A stretch of DNA of 64,000 nt from Pseudonocardia endophytica (GTDB lineage Bacteria > Actinomycetota > Actinomycetes > Mycobacteriales > Pseudonocardiaceae): assembly GCF_004339565.1 (NCBI RefSeq), contig NZ_SMFZ01000001.1, positions 1,302,001 to 1,366,000 of the forward strand, in the 5' to 3' direction. Positions 27,055-36,519 of the stretch are shown here, one piece after another (within the stretch, counting starts at the first letter, position 1; every line of letters begins with the position of its first letter). Under the pieces are notes generated by a model. It did no database searches and was not told where the DNA came from. It was given only the letters and a program-made list of their open reading frames with translations. The position numbers and the translations under genes were made by a program.

Positions 27055-28200
27055 TCAGGGCGTCGCTGCTCCCGGTGCCGCGGGCCGCGGGAACGGCGAC
27101 GGGCGGAGCGCGTGGGAGTGATCCGGCACCGGCCGGTACGCCAGCCGGGCCGGCAGGCCGAACAGCACTCGCGCCCCGGCGGCGTTCAACAGCCGGTGCA
27201 GCAGCAGAGCCGTACCGGTGACCAGCACCGCGAGCACGACGGGCGCGGCGTACTGGGCGGCAGCCGGGAGGTGCACGCCGCGCAGGGCGAGGACGGCCAG
27301 CGAGACCAGGAAGACGTTGAGCAGGTAGACCGGCAGCGTGTGCTGCCCGAGCGCGACCAGTGGGCGGGCGAGCCGGTAGCGGGCCAGCAACGCGGCGAGC
27401 AGGACGCCGAGCGTCACGGCGGCCACGTTGAACCCGAACGCGACGCCGGGGATCCACCGCAGGCCCAGCACGTCCGCACTCGCCACGACCATGCACCCGA
27501 GCCCCGCCAGGGCGACCGTCCACCAGCGGGCCCGCGCCGCGAGGCCCTCGACGAGCGGGCGGGCGTAGCAGCCCAGCAGGAAGAAGAACAGGCACCGCGC
27601 GATCAGCGTCCAGGTCTCTCCGCCGAAGTCGACGAGCCCGGAGCTCGCGCACACGCTGATCGCCCCGCTGACGGCCAGCTGCACACCGGTCGGGACGCGG
27701 CGCACGAGCTTGGCGAGCACCGAGAACAGCGCCAGCGCGTACAGGAACCAGCTCGACGATCCGGGGACCACCAGCCGGGACACCAGCTCCCCCGGTGTCG
27801 TGGTCATCGGGGTCAGCACCTCGGCGCCGGGGACGAGCTGGAACCAGCCGTAGAGCAGCAGGGTCCACAGCACGTAGAGGTAGGCGAACAGGGCGACGCG
27901 CTTGTGCAGGATCGTCCGCCACGACCCCGCGAGCGGCTTCGCCAGGAACAGCCCGGACGCGAGGAAGAACAGCGGCATGCGCAGCGACGTGATCGCGACG
28001 TCGGCCGCCCACACCGGCTGCGGCACCAGGTCGTACGGCACCAGGAACAGGACGATGTGGTGCACGACGACGAGCAGGATCGACATGCCCTTGGCCGCGT
28101 CCACCCAGGACACCCGCGCGGCGGCGGGAGCGCTCGCGCGCACCGCGGGCAGGGGAGTTGTCGCTGGTTCGGGCGAGTGAGAGCCCAGACGGTCTCGCAT
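27055..28200 (-). CDS. Acyltransferase-3 family membrane protein (copy 2)
   Basis: This 381-residue paralogue of copy 1 has the same opening (RVSWVDAAKGMSILLVVVHHIV), SLRMPLFFLASGLFLAKPLAGSWRTILHKRVA, and about ten membrane helices. It differs in carrying a 28-residue polar N-terminal extension and a shorter tail. It lies 89 nt upstream of copy 1 on the same strand, so they are probably cotranscribed. The ATG at 28200 has the Shine-Dalgarno AAAGGA, which is inside a perfect 8-bp hairpin. Confidence 0.88.
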   Translation of the reverse strand: MRDRLGSHSPEPATTPLPAVRASAPAAARVSWVDAAKGMSILLVVVHHIVLFLVPYDLVPQPVWAADVAITSLRMPLFFLASGLFLAKPLAGSWRTILHKRVALFAYLYVLWTLLLYGWFQLVPGAEVLTPMTTTPGELVSRLVVPGSSSWFLYALALFSVLAKLVRRVPTGVQLAVSGAISVCASSGLVDFGGETWTLIARCLFFFLLGCYARPLVEGLAARARWWTVALAGLGCMVVASADVLGLRWIPGVAFGFNVAAVTLGVLLAALLARYRLARPLVALGQHTLPVYLLNVFLVSLAVLALRGVHLPAAAQYAAPVVLAVLVTGTALLLHRLLNAAGARVLFGLPARLAYRPVPDHSHALRPSPFPRPAAPGAATP

Positions 28201-28206
28201 GATCGT

Positions 28207-28235
28207 CCTTTCAGCTGGGGAGCCGTACTGAAAGG
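28207..28235 (-). promoter_or_regulatory. Hairpin sequestering the Shine-Dalgarno of acyltransferase copy 2
   Basis: On the minus-strand mRNA, CCUUUCAG and CUGAAAGG form a perfect 8-bp stem with a 13-nt loop. The 3' arm contains the AAAGGA ribosome-binding sequence 6-8 nt before the AUG at 28200. Such a structure would lower translation unless melted or bound. The inverted repeat could instead be a DNA operator. Confidence 0.4.
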
Positions 28236-28318
28236 CTAATCAAGGTGACCGAGCGCACCCGGCGTGGGGCTGAACAGGTGAACTCATAACGACCAAATCG
28301 GACGAGCAGTGCTGCCGA

Positions 28319-29464
28319 TCAGGGGGCCGGCTGGTCCAAGAGGTCGGCGAGCAGGGCCGCGACACGCCCGGTCTCGATGAGGAAGCCGTCGTGCCCGTAG
28401 GGCGAGTCGATCACCTCGAGCTCGCCAGCGTTCGGCAGCAGCTCGGCCAGCTCGGTCTGCTCGGACAGCGGGTACAGGCGGTCGGACGTCACACCCGCGA
28501 CGAGGCAGCGTGCCCGCACCCTGGCCAGCCCGGCCGCGACGCCGCCTCGGCCCCGGCCGACGTCGTGCGCGTTCATCAGCTGGGTGAGCCGCACGTACGA
28601 GCCGGCGTCGAACCGGCGCACGAGCTTGTTCGCGTGATGGTCCAGATAGGACTCGACGGCATAGCGACCGCCGTCGAACGGGTCCTCGTCGCCCTGCGGC
28701 TCACGGCCGAACCGGGTGGCCAGCTCGTACCCGGACCGGTAGCTCAGGTGCGCGATCCGCCGGGCGATGCCGAGTCCGCGGTGGGGGCCCTCGGAGGCCT
28801 CGTAGTAGTCGCCGCCATGCCAGTGCGGGTCCGAGCGGATGGCCTCGATCTGCGGGTTCGCCCAGCCGATCTGGTCCGCCGACGACGCCGCGGGCCCGGC
28901 CAGCAGCGCGAGGCGCCCGACCCGGTCGGGCTCGGTGGCCGCCCACTCCAGCGACCGCATCGCGCCCATCGACCCGCCGATCACACAGGCCCACCGGTCG
29001 ATGCCCAGCGCGTCCGCCAGGTGGACCTCCGCCGTGACCGTGTCCCGCGGGGTGACCAGCGGGAACCGGCTCCCCCACGCCCGCCCGTCCGGGGCCGTCG
29101 ACGAGGGGCCGGTCGTGCCCTGGCAGCCGCCGACGGCGTTCGGTGCGACGACGAACCAGTGCTCCGGGTCCAGCGGCAGCCCCGGCCCGATCAGCCCCGG
29201 CCACCACCCTGCCGTCGGGTGCCCGGGGCCTGCGGGGCCGTCGAGATGCGGGTCGCCGGTGAGCGCGTGCAGCACCAGCACCGCGTTCGAGCCGTCCGGC
29301 GCGAGCGAGCCCCACGTCTCGTAGGACAACCGCACGTCGGGCAGCTCCCCGCCCGCCTCCAGCTTCAACGACGAGGGGAGGTCGAGGAACCGCCGTCGGC
29401 CCGGGTCGTCCCCCTCCCGCCACGCACCGGTGACGGGAGGGGGACCCTGCAGATCGTTCACCAC
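28319..29464 (-). CDS. metX: Homoserine O-acetyltransferase
   Basis: MetX acetylates homoserine from acetyl-CoA in methionine synthesis. The 381-residue alpha/beta hydrolase has LSYETWGSLAPDGSNAVLVLHALTG, the oxyanion region NAVGGCQGTTGP, the nucleophile elbow GGSMGAMRSLEW, the Asp of GVTSDRLYPLSEQ and the His of SPYGHDGFLIE. GTG 29464 (or 29461) lies only 7 nt after the metY stop, so the two genes form one operon, with metY upstream. The longer open frame through metY is a shadow. Confidence 0.95.
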   Translation of the reverse strand: MVNDLQGPPPVTGAWREGDDPGRRRFLDLPSSLKLEAGGELPDVRLSYETWGSLAPDGSNAVLVLHALTGDPHLDGPAGPGHPTAGWWPGLIGPGLPLDPEHWFVVAPNAVGGCQGTTGPSSTAPDGRAWGSRFPLVTPRDTVTAEVHLADALGIDRWACVIGGSMGAMRSLEWAATEPDRVGRLALLAGPAASSADQIGWANPQIEAIRSDPHWHGGDYYEASEGPHRGLGIARRIAHLSYRSGYELATRFGREPQGDEDPFDGGRYAVESYLDHHANKLVRRFDAGSYVRLTQLMNAHDVGRGRGGVAAGLARVRARCLVAGVTSDRLYPLSEQTELAELLPNAGELEVIDSPYGHDGFLIETGRVAALLADLLDQPAP

Positions 29465-29471
29465 ACCCTGA

Positions 29472-30987
<1,516 letters not shown>

Positions 30988-30994
30988 GCCGGGA

Positions 30995-31038
30995 ACCGTA
31001 GCGAGCCCGATGATCGGGCACAACGACCCGGATAGGGT
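30995..31038. promoter_or_regulatory. Divergent -10 elements for the metY leader and yaaA
   Basis: TACGGT on the minus strand (31000-30995) and TAGGGT on the plus strand (31033-31038) each end exactly 7 nt before a GTG (30987 and 31046). Their -35 regions would overlap in the 32 bp between them, so polymerase binding at one may compete with the other. Confidence 0.5.
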
Positions 31039-31045
31039 CCGGGGC

Positions 31046-31852
31046 GTGCTCGTGCTGTTGCCGCCGTCGGAGACGAAGCGTGCCGGGGGCGACGGACCGC
31101 CGCTGCGCCTGGAGGAGATCACCCACCACGACGAGCTGGGCGCCACCCGCGCCGCACTCGTCGACGACGTCGTGGCGCTGGCCGACGACGTGCCGGCCAG
31201 CCGCGCGGCGCTCGACATCTCGGAGCGCCAGGACGACGAGATCGAGCGCAACGCCGCCCTGCGGGTCGCCCCGACGATGCCCGCGCTGGACCGCTACACC
31301 GGCGTGCTCTACGACGCCCTGGACGCCCGCTCGTTCACCCGCGCCACACGGGCACGGGCCCGGTCGCGCCTCGCCGTCGGGTCCGCGCTGTTCGGGCTCG
31401 TGCAGGCCGACGACCCGATCCCGGCCTACCGCCTGTCCGCCGACTCCAAGATCCCGGCCCGGGACCGCACCGGGGTCGGTCGCGGGCGGAGGCCGCGGGG
31501 TGGGGACAGCGCAGCACCGACGTCGCTCACGTCGCTCTGGCGCCCGGTGCTCGACCCGCTGCTGTTCCGCATCGCGTCCGGCGAGCTCGTCGTCGACCTG
31601 CGCTCCGGGGCCTACGCCGCACTCGGCCGGATCCCGCAGGCGGTCACCGTGAACGTGCTGGCCGAACGTCCGGACGGCACCCGTTCGGTGGTCAGCCACC
31701 ACAACAAGACGCACAAGGGCGCGCTGGCCCGCCTGCTCGCGACGAGCCGCGCCGAGCCGTCCGACGCCTCGTCGATCGCGCGGATCGCCCGACGGGCCGG
31801 GCACACCGTCGAGCGCGACGGCGACCATCTCGACCTGGTGCTCCCGGCCTGA
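31046..31852 (+). CDS. yaaA: YaaA-family peroxide-stress protein
   Basis: YaaA/DUF328 proteins limit free iron and DNA damage under peroxide stress. The 268-residue protein begins VLVLLPPSETKRAGG and has LDRYTGVLYDALD, FGLVQADDPIPAYRLSADSKIP and HHNKTHKGALARLLA. A stretch of about 20 residues rich in Gly/Arg (DRTGVGRGRRPRGG) interrupts the usual loop before SLWRPVLDPLL. GTG 31046 is preceded at 7 nt by TAGGGT and has no Shine-Dalgarno, suggesting a leaderless transcript. It is divergent from the metY leader and followed by repeat element A and a RIO remnant. Confidence 0.9.
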   Translation: MLVLLPPSETKRAGGDGPPLRLEEITHHDELGATRAALVDDVVALADDVPASRAALDISERQDDEIERNAALRVAPTMPALDRYTGVLYDALDARSFTRATRARARSRLAVGSALFGLVQADDPIPAYRLSADSKIPARDRTGVGRGRRPRGGDSAAPTSLTSLWRPVLDPLLFRIASGELVVDLRSGAYAALGRIPQAVTVNVLAERPDGTRSVVSHHNKTHKGALARLLATSRAEPSDASSIARIARRAGHTVERDGDHLDLVLPA

Positions 31853-31880
31853 GCCCGGCAGGACGAGCGCCCCGCCGACG

Positions 31881-31940
31881 CTCGACGTGAACATGACGGT
31901 CGTGAACGCCCGCCGGAACAGCGCTGACGTTCATGTCGAG
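31881..31940 (-). repeat. 60-bp dispersed palindromic element, copy A
   Basis: On the minus strand this element begins CTCGACATGAAC and ends GTTCACGTCGAG, so its ends are imperfect inverted repeats of 12 bp or more. It aligns without gaps over exactly 60 bp to copy B at 49799-49858, with 44 identities, and weaker similarity runs about 17 bp further. It starts 28 nt past the yaaA stop codon, in reverse orientation to that gene. No known element is recognised. Confidence 0.7.
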
Positions 31941-31981
31941 CCACCGCGACCGTCGACGAGCCCGCCCACCGTCGCCGTCGC

Positions 31982-32494
31982 GTCGCGCCGACCGAGCTCG
32001 ACGGCCGGCACGACCCGGACGACGGCGCACCCGACCCGGACGGCCCGCCCGATGGCGACCGCTGGTCCACCTGGACCGAGGTCGGCACCGAGGTGCCCAT
32101 GGAGTTCCTCGGCGAACCGGACGGCACGGGCGCGCCACGCCTGGCCGGTCTGCGTCCGGAGCCGGACGAGCTGCGTGATCTGTGGCACCAGCTCGGCGAC
32201 GCGCTCGCGGCACTGGCCGACCTCGGTCTCGCGCACGGCGACCTCTCCGCCTACAACCTGCTGGTCCACCGTGGACGGCTGATGCTCATCGACCTCCCGC
32301 AGGTCGTGGACGTCATCGGCAACCCGCAGGGGCCGGACTACCTGGCTCGCGACGCCCGCCGGATCGGCGAATGGTTCCTCGCCAGGGGCCTGTCCGGAGG
32401 CGGGAGCGCTCCGGAGGAACTGCTCGCCGAGCTGCGCGAGCGGGCCCGGCTGGGGCCATGGGCCGCGACGTACGTGGGCCGGGCGGTAGGATGA
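31982..32494 (+). pseudogene. RIO1-family kinase remnant lacking the N-lobe
   Basis: The C-lobe of an atypical RIO kinase is intact: HGDLSAYNLL is the catalytic loop, IDLPQVVD the metal-binding motif, and ARDARRIGEWFLARGL follows. In frame upstream is DGDRWSTW, which resembles the N-terminus of intact actinobacterial RIO proteins, joined directly to VGTEVPMEFLGEPDGT, the hinge region. The 120-150 residues that normally lie between (P-loop and ATP-binding Lys) are absent, suggesting an internal in-frame deletion. No ATG, GTG or TTG precedes GTG 32093, so only 133 residues could be made. It is probably a pseudogene, or a truncated non-kinase protein. Confidence 0.6.
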
Positions 32495-32662
32495 TCGTGG
32501 GTGCCCGGCCCCGTACGACCGCCGGGCCGAACGCTTCACCCCACATTCGGAGTGCGCGCGGCGACGACGCCGCGCCGCACCCGGGCCCGTCCTCGTGAGC
32601 CTGCGGCCGCCGCCCCGCGGCAGGCCTCCCTCCGCGCGACGTGCCACGTCACGGAGGTCTAC
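32487..32662 (+). promoter_or_regulatory. Promoter and long 5' leader of the DEAD-box helicase gene
   Basis: TAGGAT (32487-32492) is a good -10 box at the end of the RIO remnant, giving a leader of about 160 nt before the helicase start. The leader includes a 7-bp hairpin (GCCCGGC 32503-32509 with GCCGGGC 32521-32527) and ends in a strong GGAGG site at 32653. Long structured leaders are common ahead of cold-shock helicase genes. Confidence 0.45.
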
Positions 32663-34357
32663 TTGACATCCCCTGCACCCCGCCGTGCCCGCTCGTCCGG
32701 GAACCGGCCCTCCCGCGGTGGCCGCAGACGAGGCGGCGCACCCGCCCACGCCGCACCGCGGAAGCCGGTGGCACGCCCCGAGCCGCCGCTCTGGACCGTC
32801 CCGGCGTCCGGGATGCCCACGTTCGCCGAGCTCGGGCTGCCCGAGCCGGTCGTGCGCGCGCTGGCGGCCGAGGGGTTCACCGCCCCGTTCCCGATCCAGG
32901 CGGCCACGCTGCCGGACACGCTCGCCGCCCGCGACCTGCTCGGGCGCGGCCAGACCGGCTCCGGCAAGACGCTCGCGTTCGGGCTGGCGATCCTGTCCCG
33001 GCTCGCCGGTGAGCGCGCCCGTCCGAAGGCGCCGCGCGGTCTGGTCCTGGTCCCGACACGCGAGCTCGCCACCCAGGTCGTCGACGCGCTGGCCCCGTTC
33101 GCCGCCGCACTCGGGCTCCGCACGGCCGTCGTCGTCGGTGGGTTGTCGATGACGAAGCAGGTCGCCGAGCTGCGACGCGGCGTCGACCTGCTGGTCGCCA
33201 CGCCGGGCCGGCTCACCGACCACACCGGCCAGGGCACCTGCGACCTGTCCGAGGTCACGATCACGGCGCTGGACGAGGCCGACCGGATGGCCGACATGGG
33301 CTTCCTGCCCCAGGTCCGCGCGATCCTCGACCTCACCCCGCGCGACGGCCAGCGGCTGCTGTTCTCGGCCACACTGGACAACGACGTGGACGCGCTCGTC
33401 GCCCGCTACCTGACCGACCCGGTCACCCGCGCCGTCGCCTCAGCCGCGGCGCCGGTGGAGACGATGGACCACCACGTGTTCCAGGTGGACGCCGCCGACC
33501 GCCTTCAGGTCGTCTCCGAGATCGCCGCCAGGGACGGTCGGACACTGTTCTTCGTGCGCACCAAGCACGGCGCCGACCGGCTGGTGAAGACGTTGCGCCG
33601 CAGCGGCGTCGCGGCCGGTCCGCTGCACGGCGGCAAGTCGCAGAACGCCCGCAACCGGGCGCTCGACGGGTTCCGGTCCGGCGAGGCGCCGGTGCTGGTC
33701 GCGACGGACGTCGCGGCCCGCGGCATCCACATCGACGACGTCGGGCTCGTCGTGCACGTCGACCCGCCCGCCGACCACAAGGCCTACCTGCACCGCGCCG
33801 GGCGCACCGCGCGCGCGGGCGAGGACGGCGTGGTGGTCACGCTGGCCACGCCCGACCAACGTCGGGAGGTCGACGACCTGACCCGCCAGGCGGGTGTCAC
33901 GGCCACGGTCACGACGGTCGCGCCGGGCTCCCCCGCGCTGGCCGAGGTGACCGGTGCGCGGGAGCCGTCGGGCGAGCCGGTGGACCCGCCGAAGGCACCG
34001 GCACAACCGGCCGCGGGCGGCCGCTCCGGTGGTGGCCGGTCGTCCGGCACCCGCCGCGGCTCCGGCGGTACCGGTCGCGCGGCCGGCGAGCGCGGCCGGG
34101 GTGGCGGCTCGGACCGTTCCGCCGGCGGACGCTCCGACGGCGCCCGGCGCGGCTCCGACGGTGGCTCCCGCGGGACATCCCCGTCGCGCGGAGGCTCCGG
34201 CGCCCGCGACTCCGGCTCCCGCGGTCGTTCCGCCGCGAGCGCGCGGCCGGCGCCCGCGTCCGGTCGCGGCGAGGGCTCCCGGTCCGGAGCCGTGCGCATG
34301 TCCGAGTCCGGCGGCGGCTCGACACCACGCGGCGGAGGCCGGCGGCGCGGTCGCTGA
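32663..34357 (+). CDS. DEAD-box RNA helicase, RhlE-like
   Basis: This 564-residue ATP-dependent RNA helicase has all core motifs in order: a Q motif near FPIQAATLP, GQTGSGKT, PTRELA, TPGRL, DEAD (LDEADRMADMGF), SAT (FSATL), the VLVATDVAARGIHID segment and HRAGRTARAG. Short basic N-terminal and long C-terminal Arg/Gly/Ser-rich tails (about residues 430-564) are probably RNA-binding and disordered. TTG 32663 is chosen because it lies 5 nt after a perfect GGAGG, while the open frame further upstream has no site. A role in cold adaptation, ribosome assembly or RNA decay is likely. Confidence 0.93.
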   Translation: MTSPAPRRARSSGNRPSRGGRRRGGAPAHAAPRKPVARPEPPLWTVPASGMPTFAELGLPEPVVRALAAEGFTAPFPIQAATLPDTLAARDLLGRGQTGSGKTLAFGLAILSRLAGERARPKAPRGLVLVPTRELATQVVDALAPFAAALGLRTAVVVGGLSMTKQVAELRRGVDLLVATPGRLTDHTGQGTCDLSEVTITALDEADRMADMGFLPQVRAILDLTPRDGQRLLFSATLDNDVDALVARYLTDPVTRAVASAAAPVETMDHHVFQVDAADRLQVVSEIAARDGRTLFFVRTKHGADRLVKTLRRSGVAAGPLHGGKSQNARNRALDGFRSGEAPVLVATDVAARGIHIDDVGLVVHVDPPADHKAYLHRAGRTARAGEDGVVVTLATPDQRREVDDLTRQAGVTATVTTVAPGSPALAEVTGAREPSGEPVDPPKAPAQPAAGGRSGGGRSSGTRRGSGGTGRAAGERGRGGGSDRSAGGRSDGARRGSDGGSRGTSPSRGGSGARDSGSRGRSAASARPAPASGRGEGSRSGAVRMSESGGGSTPRGGGRRRGR

Positions 34358-34467
34358 CGGCGACGTCGGCGTCGCGCTGCTCGGTGACCTGACCCGCGTC
34401 GGCCCGTCGGCGGCGCAGCGGCATCCTGCCCGCCGTGCGCCGGGACGTCGCGGCCACGCGGGTCCGA

Positions 34468-34935
34468 TCAGACCCGGCGCCGCGCCGCACGTCGCAGCTG
34501 CAGGATCCGCCACGTCCCCGGGATCGCGACGAGCAGGATCCCGGCGATCGCGGCGAACAGCAGCGCGATGCCGGTGGGCAACGTGCCGCTCATCCAGAGG
34601 AACGTGATCTGCACCGGCTGCGTGTTCTGCAGGATGAACACCAGCAGCAGGACGCCGACGACGGCGGACAGCACCAGCCCCGCCCACCATCCGCCGATCC
34701 GGGACCGCTGCGGTCCGACGCGGGCGGGTCGGGTCGGGCTGTCGTCACCGGGAGTCTCGGTGTCACCGGCCGGGACGGCGACGGTGGGCTGCTCGGACAC
34801 CGGCACCGCGACCGTCGCCCCGTCCTCGCCGGGTACCCGCATCGCGGGGTGGGTCGCCGGATCCGCCGTCGGGTCGGCCGGGCCGACGCGTCCGTAGGCC
34901 GGCGTGCCGGACCTCTCGCGCCGCTCGTCGTTCAT
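34468..34935 (-). CDS. LapA-like (DUF1049) membrane protein
   Basis: This 155-residue protein has a disordered acidic N-terminus (1-80) and a LapA/DUF1049 domain with two membrane helices (WWAGLVLSAVVGVLLLVFILQNTQPVQITFLWMSG and IALLFAAIAGILLVAI), ending with a basic tail. In E. coli LapA helps LPS assembly. Actinobacteria lack LPS, so the role here is unknown, and an envelope or membrane-stress function is a guess. ATG 34935 begins the hydrophilic region. It is divergent from the SCO6745-like gene with a 106-bp gap. Confidence 0.85.
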   Translation of the reverse strand: MNDERRERSGTPAYGRVGPADPTADPATHPAMRVPGEDGATVAVPVSEQPTVAVPAGDTETPGDDSPTRPARVGPQRSRIGGWWAGLVLSAVVGVLLLVFILQNTQPVQITFLWMSGTLPTGIALLFAAIAGILLVAIPGTWRILQLRRAARRRV

Positions 34936-35041
34936 CGCGTCCGTTTCCTCCCGCCATCCGGCACCCGGATCCCGCTCGCGGCAGTATTCCGCAGATCCGT
35001 CCCGGCAGTCCCGGGGACACGACAGCGACGAGGGAGTTGCC

Positions 35042-35974
35042 ATGGACCACGAGGAAGCCGTGGAGATGTTCTTCGCCCCGGCACCGGACGGGACGAAGGA
35101 CCCGCGGCCGGTGACCGACGGAGCCCCGGCACGACGGCTGCGGGACGCCTACGAGCCGCTGTCCATGCACGGCATCTGGGCGAAGCGGACCCGCGAGGCC
35201 CTGCACGCGCAGGGACACTCGTTCTTCTCCGGCTACATGGCCACCCGCCTCGGCGTGCTCGGGGACTCGGCTCCTGGCTGGCTCGTCGTGTCCGCGATCG
35301 CCGTGTTCGAGCCGTCGTTCGTGATCGACACCTGGGACCAGGCCCGGTCGATCACGGACCAGGCGACCGTCCAGGAGCTGCGCGACCGCGAGACGACCGC
35401 GAACCTGCGCGCGACGCTCGACGGGTACGCCGACGAGGCCGAGGTCGCCGAGACGGCGGCGATCCTGGAGCGGGCCGTGGAGGCGGTGCCGGTCACCGGT
35501 CGGCCGCTGTTCGCGGCGCTGAAGGCCCGCCCGGCCCTCAGCGACCCGTACGGCAGGCTCTGGCGCGCCACCGACCTGATCCGCGAACACCGCGGCGACG
35601 GGCACAACGCGGTCAGCATCGCGGCCGGGCTGCACCCGATCGAGATGGGGATACTGGCCGAGCTGTGGGTGGACTACGCGCTCGGCGAGTACAGCGCCAC
35701 GCGCGCCTGGCCGGAGGAGGCCGCGAACGCCGCCGCACGCGGGCTCGACGAGCGTGGACTGATCACCAGCGCCGACACCGACGCGACGCTGACCGACGAG
35801 GGCCGCCGGTTCCGCGACGGCATCGAGGCCCGCACCGACGACAGCCAGGCCGCACTCGTCGCCGCGATCGGCGACGACCTCGACACGGTGATCGAGCGCC
35901 TGAACCGCTGGTCGGCGCGGTGCGTCGAGGCCGGGGCGTTCCCGCCGGACCCGCGCAAGCGCGCGGCCGGCTGA
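35042..35974 (+). CDS. SCO6745-family protein (helix-turn-helix-like, function unknown)
   Basis: This 310-residue cytosolic protein matches the actinobacterial SCO6745 group by its opening (RRLRDAYEPLSMHGIWA), GYMATRLGVLGDSAPGWLVVSAIAVF and YGRLWRATDLIREHRGDGHNAVSIAAGL. The C-terminal third resembles a winged helix (AARGLDERGLITSADTDATLTDEGRRFRD), so DNA or ligand binding is possible. No function is established. ATG 35042 follows a GAGGGAG ribosome-binding site. Confidence 0.85.
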   Translation: MDHEEAVEMFFAPAPDGTKDPRPVTDGAPARRLRDAYEPLSMHGIWAKRTREALHAQGHSFFSGYMATRLGVLGDSAPGWLVVSAIAVFEPSFVIDTWDQARSITDQATVQELRDRETTANLRATLDGYADEAEVAETAAILERAVEAVPVTGRPLFAALKARPALSDPYGRLWRATDLIREHRGDGHNAVSIAAGLHPIEMGILAELWVDYALGEYSATRAWPEEAANAAARGLDERGLITSADTDATLTDEGRRFRDGIEARTDDSQAALVAAIGDDLDTVIERLNRWSARCVEAGAFPPDPRKRAAG

Positions 35975-35995
35975 GGGGAGCGTGCGGAACGCACG

Positions 35996-36460
35996 TCAGC
36001 GCAGCGGAGTCCGCGACATCGGTACGTGTCCGATGCCGTCGTCGTCGACGTACTCGGCACCCGCCGTCACGAACCCGAAGCGCTCGTAGAACCCGACCTG
36101 CCGGGACTGCGCGTCCAGAACGCAGGGCTTCGACGCGGCCTCGGCCATCGCGGCGGTCATCAGCTGCGCGCCGAGGCCTCGGCCGCGGACGTCGGCCCGG
36201 GTGCAGACCCGCCCGATCCGGTAGCCACCGTCCGGCTCCTTGAGCAGCCGCAACGTTCCCAGCACGGCTCCGTCGGCGTCGGCCAGCCAGTAGTGCCGGG
36301 TGCGTTCCTCCAGGTCACGACCGTCCAGGTCGGGATAGGCGGCGCGCTGCTCGACGACGAACACGTCGACCCGCAGCCGCAGCAGCGCGTACAACGTCGA
36401 GCCGTCCAGGTCGAGCGCCCAGCTCCGGCGGACCGTCGCGGTCCGGGTGTCCACACTCAC
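35996..36460 (-). CDS. ElaA-like GNAT acetyltransferase
   Basis: This 154-residue GNAT protein has the ElaA opening (LDGSTLYALLRLRVDVFVVEQ) and the acetyl-CoA loop IGRVCTRADVRGRGLGAQLM. A C-terminal FYERFGFVTAGAEYVDDDGIGHVPM completes it. The substrate is unknown. GTG 36460 is divergent from mtr across 59 bp. Confidence 0.88.
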   Translation of the reverse strand: MSVDTRTATVRRSWALDLDGSTLYALLRLRVDVFVVEQRAAYPDLDGRDLEERTRHYWLADADGAVLGTLRLLKEPDGGYRIGRVCTRADVRGRGLGAQLMTAAMAEAASKPCVLDAQSRQVGFYERFGFVTAGAEYVDDDGIGHVPMSRTPLR

Positions 36461-36519
36461 CCGGCGACAGGTACCAGACCGCCCGACGCGACGCCAGCGG
36501 CCCGGCTAGCCTCGCACCC

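Noticed and set aside
25661-28012. One large fused acyltransferase reading frame
   Set aside because: The long frame reads through the gap and the first part is the wrong frame of copy 2. Each copy has its own start and complete membrane core.
31887-32282. A 131-codon frame starting in repeat element A
   Set aside because: It is out of frame with the RIO remnant, has no domain, and its only patterned part is the repeat itself.
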